A stretch of DNA of 64,000 nucleotides from Xylogone sp. PMI_703 (GCA_021399445.1 JAJTUQ010000005.1:434001-498000), one strand, 5' to 3'. Counted from the stretch's first letter, positions 23,111 through 34,626 are shown. Notes: generated from the sequence alone by a model not told the origin. Program-made: numbers and translations.

Positions 23111-23800
23111 TCACTGTATCTCCCTTGGCAATATTTCAATACAGTTTCTAAGTTAGGTAAGTTAAAGTGAACGTAATAAAACTTAGAATAAATATACATA
23201 CCCGTCAGGATCTTCAATAAAAGCAATTTGCGCAAGAATTTTCTCAAAACCTCCTTCCCATTTTCTCACCAATTTTCCTTCCTTATCACCTTGACTCGCC
23301 CAAGAAGGTAGAGGCATACTCCGCACTTCCACATCATCCATTTTTTTCAAGATTTTAAACCCGAGATCCTCTGCATATTTCAATGTCTGACGAACGTCCG
23401 GTACCCGAATACCTAGATGTGCAAACCCAGTCCCAGCAGAGTTCTTACCAAGCCCACCATGTCCAATATCTGAATTACTAACATCTTCATGTAACCAAAT
23501 AAGCTCCAAAAGTCCCGACCTCGTGCCCATATATTTTGCGATATTCTTTGGGCTCTCGTCGCCTTTCTCGGGATATCCAAGGTAGTAAGCTGTGAACGGC
23601 CCCGTGTTGAATGCGAACACTAGGCACATGCCTAAGAAGTCGACGTAAAACGATAAAGATTTCTCAGGGGACTTTATTTGCAGAGCTACGTGGTTCAGCA
23701 GATATCCATCGGTCTTAGACGGCCCGGGAGAGCGAGAGAATTCTGGTGAAACAAAAGGAGGGCCGGGAGCTGGGAATGGAGGTCGCTGCTCAGAGGACAT
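23111..23800 (-). CDS. Glyoxalase I-like (VOC superfamily) lyase
   Basis: Two exons (23800-23202 and 23147-23111), separated by a 54-nt GTATGT...TTAG intron, give 211 residues. The short last exon is needed: it restores IEDPDGNCIEIL, including the final metal ligand. Predicted ligands are H37, E99, H128 and E204, the pattern of a monomeric lactoylglutathione lyase with two beta-alpha-beta-beta-beta halves. The family converts the methylglyoxal-glutathione hemithioacetal to lactoylglutathione in the cytosol. The GDKEG...RKWEGGFEKILAQIAFI stretch fits eukaryotic glyoxalase I. The N-terminal 30 residues are Pro-rich and of unknown role. The start is the ATG at 23800; the frame continues upstream without a better start. 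Detoxification is the likely job. Confidence 0.82.
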
Positions 23801-24202
23801 TTCGTATTGAACCTCTATGTAACTTTCTAGGCTCAAATAGAGAAGAATTATTATAGATTGCCGATGAAATTCTAAAATTAGAGCTAACTGGCTCCCAGGG
23901 AATGTATTCGACTGAGCTCTAGACAACTTATGGTTTATTGGCTTAAAATATTCACCATCATTGGTGTCAATATCAAAGTTACTGATTTGAGATAAGTTTT
24001 CATAATTCGTCCGAGAATATCATGTGTGTGGTTGCCCGCTCTACTAAACCCTAAGAACAATCCCCCACTCCCTACTGCAGATGTAGGTTTCCCGGTACCA
24101 CCTCAGGATATTCCGGTGGTGGTCACTGACAGGCCGAGCCCTTAGTAAGCACTGCCAAAACACACAATCAAAGTCCGGTCTTCCAAACAGAGCTACGTTA
24201 GA
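23801..24202. other. Glyoxalase upstream region
   Basis: About 400 bp upstream of the glyoxalase start, up to the inverted-repeat element, shows no supported reading frame. It probably contains that gene's promoter. Confidence 0.5.
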
Positions 24203-24633
24203 TAACGTAATTCCCGGTCCACCGGTCATCCCGATCCACCGGTCACCCCAAATTTACAGCGAAATCGAGAAAAATCGATTGTTAATAACTCAACAAATAT
24301 ATTATTATATTTAACCAAACTTTATAATCTATTTGTTTATATAATAACTAATGAGTATATAAATTTTAATATAATTAGAATGTGTAATTTATACTGTATA
24401 ATAAAATAACTTGGGGTTAGAGGTCTAAAATCTAATCTAATAATATTCCAGATTTTCAAACAACAAAATACCAAAATATTTGGAATTAGACTAAGATAAT
24501 TAGTTATTATGCAAAATATGATCTTTTCGAATTCTATGGTTGTTGAGTTATTAACAATCGATTTTTCTCGATTTCGCTGTAAATTTGGGGTGACCGGTGG
24601 ATCGGGATGACCGGTGGACCGGGAATTACGTTA
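24203..24633. mobile_element. MITE-like element with 94-bp perfect terminal inverted repeats
   Basis: Positions 24203-24296 are the exact reverse complement of 24540-24633. Each arm carries two near-identical 17-bp units built on CACCGGTCA. The 243-bp interior is extremely AT-rich and non-coding. A TA next to each end suits a TA target duplication of the Tc1/mariner type, but the exact boundary is ambiguous because the flanks repeat the ACGTTA motif. It is probably a non-autonomous DNA transposon. The sharp contrast between perfect arms and AT-rich interior suggests recent activity or mutation restricted to the interior. Confidence 0.85.
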
Positions 24634-25909
24634 ACGTTATGTGTCAGAGATATTGCTTACGTAATTGGCGTTGGCCAATCATAGCTGTAGAAGCTAACGG
24701 TCGGTAAAAGAGAAGAGTTTTACCGGTTTACCCCTATGTACTGTACATCATCAAGACTAGCAACGAATAGAGTCTCTGTACCATACAATTTATATGTGGA
24801 GTAGCCTAACCACTGCGCCATAACCTCTGACAATATGAGTTGCTGAGTAAGTCTGAAATTCAACCACCTTTTGACGCACTCAACTCAACCCAGCTCAGCC
24901 TCAATTCAGTCATCTCAAGGTAGAGTTGAGTTATTGAGTAATTTCTGCACACACTGATTTTGCACTGGGGCTAGATTTAGCCGTTGAATATAACATTTTG
25001 ATATAACGTAATACAGTCTCTGATACTTCGTAGATATTTATGTAAATTCTTATTCCTCTTTCACTTTTCGCTTATCGTAATAATATTGTGTTATTAATTG
25101 GCTGAACGGGCAATGATAAGATCAAATTTGTATTATTGGAAAAAGAGAGCTGTATCTGTCGGGAACATAAGCTTTCGTTCAAATCGGGAACTCTGAAATT
25201 ATGTAAATTATCCAATCGTAGCTCACAAAAATGAGTAGAATGTATTTGAAAGATCTAACTATAGTGAAAAAGGCAACTAATCAGCCTCGGAGCTGTGAAT
25301 CATGCGGATTACTTGTCAAATACTCGAGGAAATTTCCCCGGGCGGGCTTGATTAGCTGCGATTAAATAGACCCAACGGGCTTGATAGGTTCGAAATTTAT
25401 ATTCACCTTAGGCCTGCTCAGACATTATCCAAGTAACATGCCAATTGAATCGTTCGTGATCTTTCATGCCGGTGTGGTTCTTTATTGCGTTGCCATGTTG
25501 CTTCCAGAATATACTTCCACTGATAAATATTCTCCCATACAGCTTGACCAGCTTGACCCCGGAGATGGCAGTATTAGTAGGGGGCATACTGACTGGGTCG
25601 GCAGTGGCGTGAATAAGCGTGTAGGACTTTTTGGAGTTCCGTCACTGTGCTGTGTTGAAGGATGGCAAGAAGTTCTCGGCCAGACCGCATCGTTACTTAA
25701 ACGACAAAAGGTGTGGGGTATATCACGCAATCTAGCGAAAGTAGTTCTATCTCTCAAAGCTAGGGATATTGATTCAAGAACTGAAGCATGTAGCTAGCTT
25801 CTGTAGTTTTATTTATTCTTAACAACATCTTATGCATCAAGATTACATATCTCTTTACTACCCTTAGTAGTTTACTCTCCAGAAAGCAGTGTCCAAATAA
25901 AGAGATGGC
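24634..25909. other. Intergenic region, no supported gene
   Basis: About 1.3 kb between the MITE and the sugar transporter. A 138-codon plus frame at 25381-25797 lacks an ATG near its start and any motif, so it was not called. A run of CTCAACTCAACCCAGCTCAG-type repeats around 24880-24940 is the only visible structure. Confidence 0.45.
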
Positions 25910-27469
25910 TCAAGCTACTGCTTCAACCGCTGAAACACGAGGCCCATCTTCTTCACCCTTTGTGCTTGCCACCAATATCGGGTGTGAAAAAGCATCAGCA
26001 TACTTCCCGTCAAAGATACCAGCCACCTCCTCCAACGACCGTCCTTTTGTTTCAGGCACATAGAAGAAAATGAAAGCAATCACCGCAATCAGCACCCCTA
26101 TATACATGAAGTAGTAGCGCCATTGGATCTCGCGCAGTGCAATTGGGTTCACGTACTGGTTGAAGCAGAGTGCCGCTGTGCTCGAAAACCAATACACACT
26201 CGCACCCTTTGCACGCAGGTCTGTTGGCCAGATCTCGTTTATGTAGAGGAGTGGGATAGGGGTGAGCCCGATGACATATCCACCCAGGAAAAGGAATAAA
26301 AAGACAATGACAGCGGTGCCGGCAGCATGACTTCCGGTGTTCGCAAAGACGGCCGAGCACGTCAATACTAAGATCATGAATAATAGCATAGTGCATGTAG
26401 ATACGAGAAACAGCCGTCGACGACCCGCTCTCTCTGCAAGCAGAGCCCCGGTGATAGCGAGGATCCAATTATAGACCTGTAAGCCGCCATTAATTCCCTG
26501 CTGTTGCGTGGCACTAGTAATTCCAACAGTCTCCAATACCGGCGCAAAATAATAGCTGATGATAGCGTTGCCAACCCACTGTGTCGAAAGTCCCAACGCG
26601 ATACAGATAATGACTCTCTTTCGATTTCCAGGGGTGGCAAGCAGAGACATCCAACCAACTGGCTTATCCTGAGTGAGCTCAATAGATGTGCAAATCTCGG
26701 AGAACTCGAGAACGACTAGTTCATCATCTTCGATACCATTGGCGTGATATTTGGTTAAGATCTGCCTGGCTTCACTTGGTCTCTTGTTCCTCACTAGCCA
26801 ACGAGGTGACTCGGGAACAAATAGGACGAAAATAACCTGGACCGATGTCCAAAATAGCTGTGTAATTACCGGCGTCCTCCATGACCAGTCACTGTTGAGG
26901 TTGTGTGTCCCGAAAGATGTCCAAGCAGCTGTGATAGACCCAACAAAGAAAAACGTATTATACAGAGCCCCTACAATAGCTCTTTGGCGAGGGTGAGCAA
27001 GTTCTGCAAGTAGTGCTGTAGATCCGATGGAGTTGAAGATTGAGAAGAATCCAAGAACCAGCCTCGTCCCCAAGAACTGGACCGCGGTTGTGCAAAAACA
27101 TTGGCCCAGGACCGCTGAGATGATACCAGCATTGCCTATGATAATGCCCCATCGTCGACCAAACTTGTCAACTACCCAAACAGCTGGAAGAAATGATACA
27201 AGGCCTGCAAAAGTGTAGGCTGCAATCACGAGGCCCAAGGTATTCGCATCATTTAGCCCAGTAAAATCTCTGAACCAGCGAGGAATCGCCTCCAGACCGG
27301 AGATGAGCGACACATCGTAGCCGTTAGCTATAGATCCAAGAAAGCTGGACAGAAGAAGGATATTGAGTTTCCTCAAACCAGGGTCTTTCCACCACTGTGG
27401 ATGTGTATTGTTCGAAACATTGGTGAATGCAGTTGAGGCACTATTACCTGCAGCTGCATGAGGTGCCAT
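25910..27469 (-). CDS. MFS sugar transporter family protein
   Basis: This single-exon frame gives 519 residues. The start is the ATG giving MAPHAAAGN; an upstream in-frame ATG at 27571 would add 34 residues of poor quality. Twelve hydrophobic segments are visible. Family signatures are WVVDKFGRRWG (motif A-like DxxGRR) near 98-108, PESPRWLV near 230, AERAGRRRLFL in the second half, and PETKGRSLEEV near the C-terminus. Overall it resembles fungal lactose-permease-like and hexose transporters, which are plasma-membrane proton symporters. It is divergent from the zinc-cluster regulator gene across about 880 bp, so shared control is plausible. Whether it serves the neighbouring terpene genes or simple nutrition is undecided. 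Confidence 0.9.
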   Translation of the reverse strand: MAPHAAAGNSASTAFTNVSNNTHPQWWKDPGLRKLNILLLSSFLGSIANGYDVSLISGLEAIPRWFRDFTGLNDANTLGLVIAAYTFAGLVSFLPAVWVVDKFGRRWGIIIGNAGIISAVLGQCFCTTAVQFLGTRLVLGFFSIFNSIGSTALLAELAHPRQRAIVGALYNTFFFVGSITAAWTSFGTHNLNSDWSWRTPVITQLFWTSVQVIFVLFVPESPRWLVRNKRPSEARQILTKYHANGIEDDELVVLEFSEICTSIELTQDKPVGWMSLLATPGNRKRVIICIALGLSTQWVGNAIISYYFAPVLETVGITSATQQQGINGGLQVYNWILAITGALLAERAGRRRLFLVSTCTMLLFMILVLTCSAVFANTGSHAAGTAVIVFLFLFLGGYVIGLTPIPLLYINEIWPTDLRAKGASVYWFSSTAALCFNQYVNPIALREIQWRYYFMYIGVLIAVIAFIFFYVPETKGRSLEEVAGIFDGKYADAFSHPILVASTKGEEDGPRVSAVEAVA

Positions 27470-28353
27470 AGCACTGAAAATCGAATTATGCAGGTCAAAA
27501 ACAAGTTTATAGACATATACTTTAGAGAGTATATCTAAAGATTGATTTGACTCGGAATATTGTTCAGGCATGAACCGGCGGCAGAGACGTGAATCAGAGA
27601 CCAGACATAAGAAAGCCGTGTGGGACAAGACTTCTTTTGTAGGTATCGATAGTTGCACGCAAGGGAAATGGTTCTTTGCGGGGACCCCATAATCCCCACA
27701 ACAACAAGCTCTGGGGATTGAGTTCTAGTATCAAGGAGCTTTGGATGAGACTTTTTTCTCTCTAAGAATCCACACTATGGCTGACGCCACATCCCGACGA
27801 CAGAGTTAGCATCGGCTCTCGCGGCTCTCGGCTTCGTCAGCTGGAGAATGCCAGAGAAGAGATTGCTGAATCATATCCGTCTCACTTTGCTCATACTTTT
27901 CCTGATCTAGTTACTAAGGATGCCAGTTTGGTCTACTGGTCGCAAAGATGACGGAGCAGCATGATTGGTAGACTGCGTTGTCTGAAGTCCCAAACAACCT
28001 CAAATATCTGCAAAAAGTAGTCCACATCAACATGAACGGGAACGCGGACCGTAGATGCGGTATAACAAAGATGTATATGAACTATGAGTGTTTGTTCCTA
28101 AAATCACTTGATGGATGTAGTCGTATCCATGATCTGGTATTCTAGTATCTCTACTGTACCTCAGAAGCCGCTAGGAGTAAGCGAACGCCCTGATTTTGCA
28201 AACGGAATGACGGACTTTGTTTCATGCTTGACCATCACAGAGAGGCTTTTCGATGATTAAGAGCTGTATTGGGCATTACTTAAAAGCACATTCATAAACA
28301 CTGCGTTGTTATCTGGTTGTGTCTGTGATGTTGATTAGTCTAATTCTGGTATC
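27470..28353. promoter_or_regulatory. Divergent promoter region of sugar transporter and zinc-cluster regulator
   Basis: This 884-bp gap separates two outward-facing genes and must hold both promoters. No strong TATA box or palindromic CGG site was identified. Small frames inside it are not gene-like. Confidence 0.5.
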
Positions 28354-31063
28354 ATGCAGCAGCGCCGGAGAACTGGATGCTGGGTGTGTTGGAAGCGCAA
28401 GGTGACCGAGTCCCGGAGCCCCGTTGATCCTCCATGATGGAGTATAAGGAGTTGCTGACTGGTCCAAAGCTCAAATGTGATAGCTCTGCTCCCAAGCTCT
28501 GCAGTAATTGTACGAAACGCGGAGTCGAGTGTCGATATGAAGAAGCCGGTGCTGCACAAGGTATCTCCACGGTTTCTTTGAGAAAGGTACTAGTACAATG
28601 CGAGATTATCCATCGAAAGAAAAATATGATTCTGACTTAATATTTTACAGACCCACAAGGGAGAACTGTTCCATCCGAACATGTCACTGAAGCTGGCATC
28701 CCGCGAGATAGAGCACAGCGAGCCTGTACGCACTGTGCTGCTCAAAAACTGAAATGCTCTGGCGCTCGGGATGGCTGTCAGCGATGTGCACAGAATAATC
28801 TGATTTGCCAATATCTAAACTCAAAACGTGGTGTCAAGAGAACTGCCAGTTCACGCGAAACTTCATCTCGCTCTTCCGCCCCGCGGCAAGCACGATACTC
28901 GGAAACTCCGAATGATCAATCACTTTTTGATAATCAACATTCCCCAGTTCAAGACTCCGAGCCTGATGGCGATACTCAGAGTGGAACCACTCTCGTATCT
29001 CGTTATAATCACCTCTTGCAGACCAGAGGGTAAGTATGGTCCGCGGGATCTGCCCGCCAAGCAACCTTAGCTCACGAGAACAGACTATCATACGAACTCC
29101 CCTGCGCGAAAGATATCATCAGACGACATATCGATGCTTATTTTGATTACGTCTATCCAATAACGACTCATGGCTTTCTCCACCAAGGGACTCTCCTTGA
29201 ACAACTGGACGGAGATAGAATCCCAACCGTACTTCTCCAAGCAATTGCTGTTTGCTCTTCGAGATTCGTTGCATCCCCCAATGAATCAGCTAAGCATACA
29301 GCACGATGGGCAGACGAAGTAGATGGCTATATTATGAGAAATATAGGCATATTTTCCATATTTAACCTACAAATAATCCTCTTATGGGTAAACCATCATA
29401 ACTCACAGGGCAACCTAGGAAAGACCTGGATGCTACTTGGGATGGCAGCACGGCTTGCATTTTGTTTGCAGCTCAATATAGAACCAAAAACCGGATCACC
29501 AAGCCAGATGGAGTGTAAGAGAAGGATCGTCTGGAACATCAGAATATTAGACCGGCTTCTGGCTGGGACTGTGGACGAGTTCTCTCTTTGCTCTAGATTC
29601 ATGGATAGCCTGCAATTACCCTGTGATGAGCACTTTTACTTAGCTGATCTACCAGTCGAGACAGATACGCTGGAAGGTTTCAGTAAGGGTACACAAATAC
29701 CGAATATTGGAGGATTTGCAGGTTTGGTAGGGCTTTTTGAAATATGGCGCGAGATTCTTATGTTAGTAATACTTCTAAAATTATATTTCTGAAGATATAC
29801 TGAGAAATCTTTATTTACAGGTTCATGAAGAATGTCGCCCGGCATACGGAACCCGAGACAACAAGACAGCAAGTCTTCGCGCTTCAACAGAAGTTGTCGG
29901 ATTTTGAGCTACGACTTCCTCCCAATCTGAAATTTGTCAACCGTAATTTATATCTCCATGCCAGTACCGCGCAGAAAATTACATTTATCATCCTACAGTC
30001 CTGGTGGCATGAATGCCATTGCGACCTGTATCGTTTTAGTCTTCCGGGCTTCCGCGAGTCGGTTGTAGTTACCTCTGAGAATGCTGCTTTTATAGAACAC
30101 TGCCAACAACAAGTTTTGCAGTCTGCCCTAGCACAGAGCAAATTTTGGAGATCGGTTACCGATATGGGCCATGTACTTGTTTCCGATCCTACTCTGGTAG
30201 TATTGGTGCATTCAAACACTAAAACCCTGTTGGCTACCCAGAAGGTCAAGCATATGGATGGTTGGGATGAGGACAATACTCCTGGAGGAGCAACCGACAT
30301 TCCAGCCCTATTGGAATCGAATGTCCTATTTTTGGATGAGCTAGCAAAGAGAGTGCCAAGGGTAGCCATTATTGTATGTTTCAGTACCGAAACCTTTTGC
30401 TCTCATATATTCTCGAAAATGAGAACTCCCGAATTATACTGTAATACGCTAACCAAATATCCCTTGAAACAGAAACGGGAAATTGAAAACATTATTCAAA
30501 ATACCTCCGTCCAAGGTTCATCTGAGGCAGCCCTAAATAATGGGCTTCCTCTTAAGCGCCGGCATTCGCGCCAGGAGTTACTCGAAAAGAGGAGGCGAGA
30601 AGAACTAGAAATTGTTAACCAACTTTCTGAAAATATGAGAGACCATCAAGCAGAAATTGAGCAACCGATATGCTCTAATACTATGGAATCATCGGTCAAC
30701 GTTGGGGGGTCTGATATGGGAACACTTGTAATTGCGAGTGACGATGCATCAAGTGAAATATCTCTAAGTCGGTCGAACACAGCAGTCGACATCTATCTGC
30801 ATACACCCGTAAGTTTAGAAGAGGCCAGTTTAGATAATACCGGACTTTTGAGACTACAAATGGGAGAAGCGGATGGTTGGAGACATTTAGAATTTGGACA
30901 GTTGCAGCATTTTTATGCCGGGCAGCAGACTGGGAATGCTCAATTCCTGGAGTCGTATCAAGGCGATTTTATAGGAGGGACACTCGGTTATTTCACACCA
31001 TTTGAGATGATGAGACAGGATGATATGCTTGCCATGGCTAACTATGCTGAATACGAGCAATGA
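28354..31063 (+). CDS. Fungal transcription factor with two tandem Zn2Cys6 clusters
   Basis: Six exons (28354-28401, 28470-28560, 28651-29029, 29084-29761, 29821-30373, 30473-31063) give 779 residues. The first zinc cluster spans C9-C37 (Cys at 9, 12, 19, 27, 30, 37; CX2CX6CX7CX2CX6C), built across intron 1 as KRK|LKCDSSAPK. A second complete cluster lies at C72-C99 (CX2CX6CX6CX2CX6C) in exon 3. A fungal-specific regulatory (middle homology) domain follows from about 180 (HIDAYFDYVYPI... KTWMLLGMAARLAF). A basic RRR/EE-rich block and an acidic tail come near the C-terminus. The protein should bind DNA in the nucleus and control neighbouring genes. The last intron (30374-30472) is 99 nt and in frame, so an isoform retaining it is possible. 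It sits between the transporter and the terpene genes, suggesting a cluster-specific regulator. Confidence 0.85.
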
Positions 31064-31372
31064 TGTATATCTACTCATTGTGTGGTCCAGTCCTGGTCTG
31101 TAGTATATCACCGCTTATCATGAGAACTAAGATTCTCTCAACTAGATATTTTGTGGATTTACCTATCGATGTTTTGACATGTAACTTTAGTTGAATTTCT
31201 ATCTCATGACGTAATAATTCCCAAATATTTAGCTTAAAGATCAGAAGGAAATTGAAATAAATCATATAAGCCTGAACAAGAAACTCGCATCTGAGCGTAA
31301 GATGTCTCAGTTTATTGCTATTTTAGTATACAAATTGCTTTATTTACCTCTCGATCTTATAACGTATCTCAT
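31064..31372. other. Spacer between convergent regulator and dioxygenase genes
   Basis: About 310 bp expected to contain the 3' ends of both genes. No frame is supported. Confidence 0.5.
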
Positions 31373-32422
31373 TCAAGAGACATTTAACGGAGTCATCGTG
31401 ATTTCAGAGTGCTTCCAGACAAGCCCTTTGACTATCTCCCTATGGACCTCCACTCCAGAATCCGCTACTGGGCCAACGTTTTCTCCAGCCAATCTTCGGA
31501 GCTCCATCTCTCTCATCCTTTCGTGAATGATCTCTCTATTTGGGTGTAGACTTTCTCTCTCCCCTTTGATTTTCCAACCTGGCAGCTTATCTACTCCAAG
31601 TTCCTTAAGCGTCTTTTTCTCCACAAGCGAAAAATCTCTAGGATCTTCCCGATTGAAATTGAACGGTTCCTTTAGGGAGACCACTGGATTGGTGATGATT
31701 CTAGGTATATGCAGTGAGTTTCTTGAGGCCGAATGCACCATGAGTGGGTGCATCAACACCACGTCGCCACATTTCCCGGTCATCTGTTGGAAGAGATTAC
31801 ATTTCTCGGGATCCTTGATCTGCTCACAAAACCATTGAAATTCATGCCATTTATTCTCCTCCCCTCTCTTCGCCATATATGGAGTTACTCCCTCCGGATT
31901 ATCATGTAGATACTTGGCCACGACTCTAATTCCGTCTGGGCAAATGTATGTCGCTCCCCCATTCTCTAGAACATCCGTGATGCATGGAATCACTAGGAGA
32001 CCCTGAGCTGGAGAATCAAGATAGTGTATGAAATGATCACCATCAACATGCCAGTTGTCCAGTTCCCGAGGACCCACGATTCTTCCTTTAAGCTTCTCTT
32101 TGCCGAAGTTGACGATGAAGTTGTCTCCCCATTTACTAGAGATGTCCTTGATGCGATCTTCGCCGCCGCATAATTCGCAAATCGCGCCCCAGGCTTTTGG
32201 AGCGAACTCTCGGACATCAATATTGTTTAGTGAGGGCATATTGATCTTCTCCAAGATCCAAGTGGATGGGTCATTCTTGTCGTATCCGAGACGAGTCCAG
32301 ATATCTTTTGTCCATTCTCCAGCCTGTTCTTTCGTGAAACACTGGGGAATGGAGACCCAGCCATATTTCATGAAATGGTCGATCTGCTCAGCTGAGAGGA
32401 ATTCGTATTTATCGATAGCCAT
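31373..32422 (-). CDS. Phytanoyl-CoA dioxygenase (PhyH) family Fe(II)/2-oxoglutarate oxygenase
   Basis: This intronless frame gives 349 residues from its ATG. The facial-triad motif is WHVDGD (H125, D127), with the distal histidine in MHPLMVHSASRN (H230) and a following arginine in PRIITNP (R241), the likely 2-oxoglutarate anchor. This is the double-stranded beta-helix core of the PhyH family. It would use Fe(II), O2 and 2-oxoglutarate to hydroxylate or desaturate a small molecule; fungal relatives act on meroterpenoids, alkaloids and other metabolites. It is divergent from a Gfo/Idh oxidoreductase gene across 664 bp and lies near terpene-synthesis genes, so a tailoring role is inferred. All metal ligands are intact. 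Confidence 0.9.
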   Translation of the reverse strand: MAIDKYEFLSAEQIDHFMKYGWVSIPQCFTKEQAGEWTKDIWTRLGYDKNDPSTWILEKINMPSLNNIDVREFAPKAWGAICELCGGEDRIKDISSKWGDNFIVNFGKEKLKGRIVGPRELDNWHVDGDHFIHYLDSPAQGLLVIPCITDVLENGGATYICPDGIRVVAKYLHDNPEGVTPYMAKRGEENKWHEFQWFCEQIKDPEKCNLFQQMTGKCGDVVLMHPLMVHSASRNSLHIPRIITNPVVSLKEPFNFNREDPRDFSLVEKKTLKELGVDKLPGWKIKGERESLHPNREIIHERMREMELRRLAGENVGPVADSGVEVHREIVKGLVWKHSEITMTPLNVS

Positions 32423-33086
32423 GATCGATATTTGGGCGCTTTTCTGGAGATAATAGTGCTTCGCAAAGATGTTGTGCTTCTCACAAAATGAGACCCAGAA
32501 ATGAACAGTAAAGATTCAAATAATGTATCCATCAGTATGACTTGGGCTATTTTGCTAAGGTAGTATTTGTCAGATAACCTGATGCTGTTCAATTGATTAA
32601 TGGCGCTACATCTCCCCTTACCCCTGACGTCGGAATTCGGCTTTCGCTGTCGGGTCTCGCTGGCAGTGGCATCATGATTTATTATTGCTGTACGCAGATC
32701 GTCCGAGAGCCTCCTTCATCAAAGTTAAACTTGCTTCCTAGTTGGATTAGTCCAAGTAAAACAATTGAAACGTACGCTATATCCCCTAAAGGAAATATTC
32801 CAAACATAATAGCTAATGGCAATGCAGAGCGGAAGCTCACGAAGTCCGACGAGGCCCGAACACTGAAAATGAGCCGTGAAGATACGGCGAATCCATGGAG
32901 CAGTAAGATTATAGTGTAGTCTGATTGATTATACCAGAAGGAGGTATAAATGACTAAAACAAAGCTCAATGAGCTGCTCTTGATTGTCGGTAATAACCTG
33001 CTGGCCTTGATCAACTGACGCAACTCTGCCCTGTAGTTATCATTCAATCACTTCTGCCTTGTAACCAAAAACTAGGAGACTGAGTT
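32423..33086. promoter_or_regulatory. Divergent promoter of dioxygenase and Gfo/Idh genes
   Basis: This 664-bp gap lies between two outward-facing genes. Around 32630 the string TCGGAATTCGGC has two CGG triplets in the same orientation four bases apart, a kind of site that zinc-cluster proteins can bind. This is only suggestive. Confidence 0.4.
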
Positions 33087-34303
33087 ATGAGTGAAATTCA
33101 AGAGAGGCCTCGTATCCGATGGGGAATACTCGGTATGTCTAAGTGCTATATCTACTCCATGTCCGAAACGTTCTGATGGCGCCACAGGTGCCGGGCGTAT
33201 TTCGACACTCTTTGTGAAGGACCTCATCACCAGTAATAATGATCCATCCATGCCTGTTCAGCATGTTATACAAGCTATTGGCACGTCTAGTTATGTAAAG
33301 GGCGAAGCCTTTGTTAATTCTACCCTGTTTGGTGTTCAATGCCCCAAGCTTTACATTGATTACAACGATCTTTTCGCAGATACTCAGGTTGAGGTTGTGT
33401 ATATAGGAATTCCACATTCTCTTCACAAGCAGGCATGCCTAGCTGCAATGGCGGCTAAGAAACACGTGCTTTGTGAAAAGCCGATGGCCATAAATGTAAG
33501 AGAAGTAGATGAAATGATTATAGCAGCAAAGCAAAATGATGTATTTTTAATGGAAGGTAAGGCCATACCAGTTTCCATGAGCCTGTCAAGTTCAACTTCC
33601 GCCGAGTTTGATAGTCAAATAGCTGGCTGTGAAGGCCTAACAGCACTTAGGTGTATGGACTCGGTTCCTCCCAATAGTTCAAAAACTTCAGCAGCTTATC
33701 CATATCGAGAAAACCATTGGAGAAATTTCGCGTATGTATTGCGATTTTAGTTGTGACATAAAGATGGATTCCTTGCCACCGACCTCACGAATGAAAGACA
33801 TTAAACTAGGTGGCGGCTCACTCCTTGACCTTGGGATTTACCCTCTGACATTGAGTAATCTGATCCTTGATAGTGGAGTAGGCGACAAGGCAATGCAGCC
33901 CAAGGTTATCTCTAGTATGACTGTCGTAGATGGTATAGACCATTCAGATGTTATTGTAGTGAATTATACTTCAAGGAAATCTCTAGGAATTCTTACAGCA
34001 TCCTTCCGCTCAAAGACAGCAGACGAGTTCTGCCGTATTGAGGGAGGCATAGGAACCATCACACTCTCTGGACCCATGGCTGCAAAGCCGGAAAGGATAA
34101 AAGTCACACATCATGGTGGATACGAGGAGGAGGTTTACATTTTTGAGCACCAGGGAATGGGACTCCAATTCGAAGCGAATGCAGTCGCTCTTGATATTTT
34201 AGCCGGAGAACGCGAGAGTTCTATAATGCCTTTGAGCGAGACAAGAAGAATCTTGAAAATAATGGATGACGTTCGGAAGGATAATGGTGTGGTTTACTCT
34301 TAA
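33087..34303 (+). CDS. Gfo/Idh/MocA family NAD(P)-dependent oxidoreductase (dihydrodiol-dehydrogenase-like)
   Basis: Three exons (33087-33132, 33188-33556, 33651-34303) give 355 residues. Intron 1 falls inside the Rossmann motif WGILG|AGRIS, and intron 2 (GTAAGG...TTAG, 94 nt) falls before VWTRF. Both splices keep frame and restore family sequence. Other signatures are EVVYIGIPHSLHKQ, the catalytic-type motif CEKPMAIN, EGVWTRFLPIVQKL, and LGGGSLLDLGIYPL in the C-terminal beta-sheet domain. The family oxidises or reduces sugars, inositols or trans-dihydrodiols with NAD(P). In this setting it may act on an oxygenated terpene intermediate, which is inference. It shares a promoter region with the PhyH gene. 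Confidence 0.88.
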
Positions 34304-34626
34304 AGTTTGCAATGGTATAATTATACAGCTATGTCTTGATGAATCAGTCTGTACAGTACTGGTCTAATGTGAATCACAGTACAAGATGTGTTTAGGGTAC
34401 TCACTGAGACATCGAGGGTAGATATTAAGTAGATATTTATTCTTATACAAGCATGACGTTATCTTGGTTGTGGTCAGGAAGACCATTCTGTTTGAGATTG
34501 TTATAGTGGACGTAGTTCAGCGTAAGTTAGTTTGTCAACCTTTATTAAAACTACAGGAACAGAGAATATTAGAACTAGAATTTATAGTGTAACTAATCTC
34601 AGGCCTACTAAGATTTTTACTAACTC
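34304..34626. other. Spacer between convergent Gfo/Idh and terpene cyclase genes
   Basis: About 320 bp expected to hold both 3' untranslated regions. No gene is seen. Confidence 0.5.

Noticed and set aside
25381..25797. 138-codon plus-strand frame
   Set aside because: No ATG near its start, no motif, no splice support. The first ATG leaves about 120 codons of unremarkable sequence.
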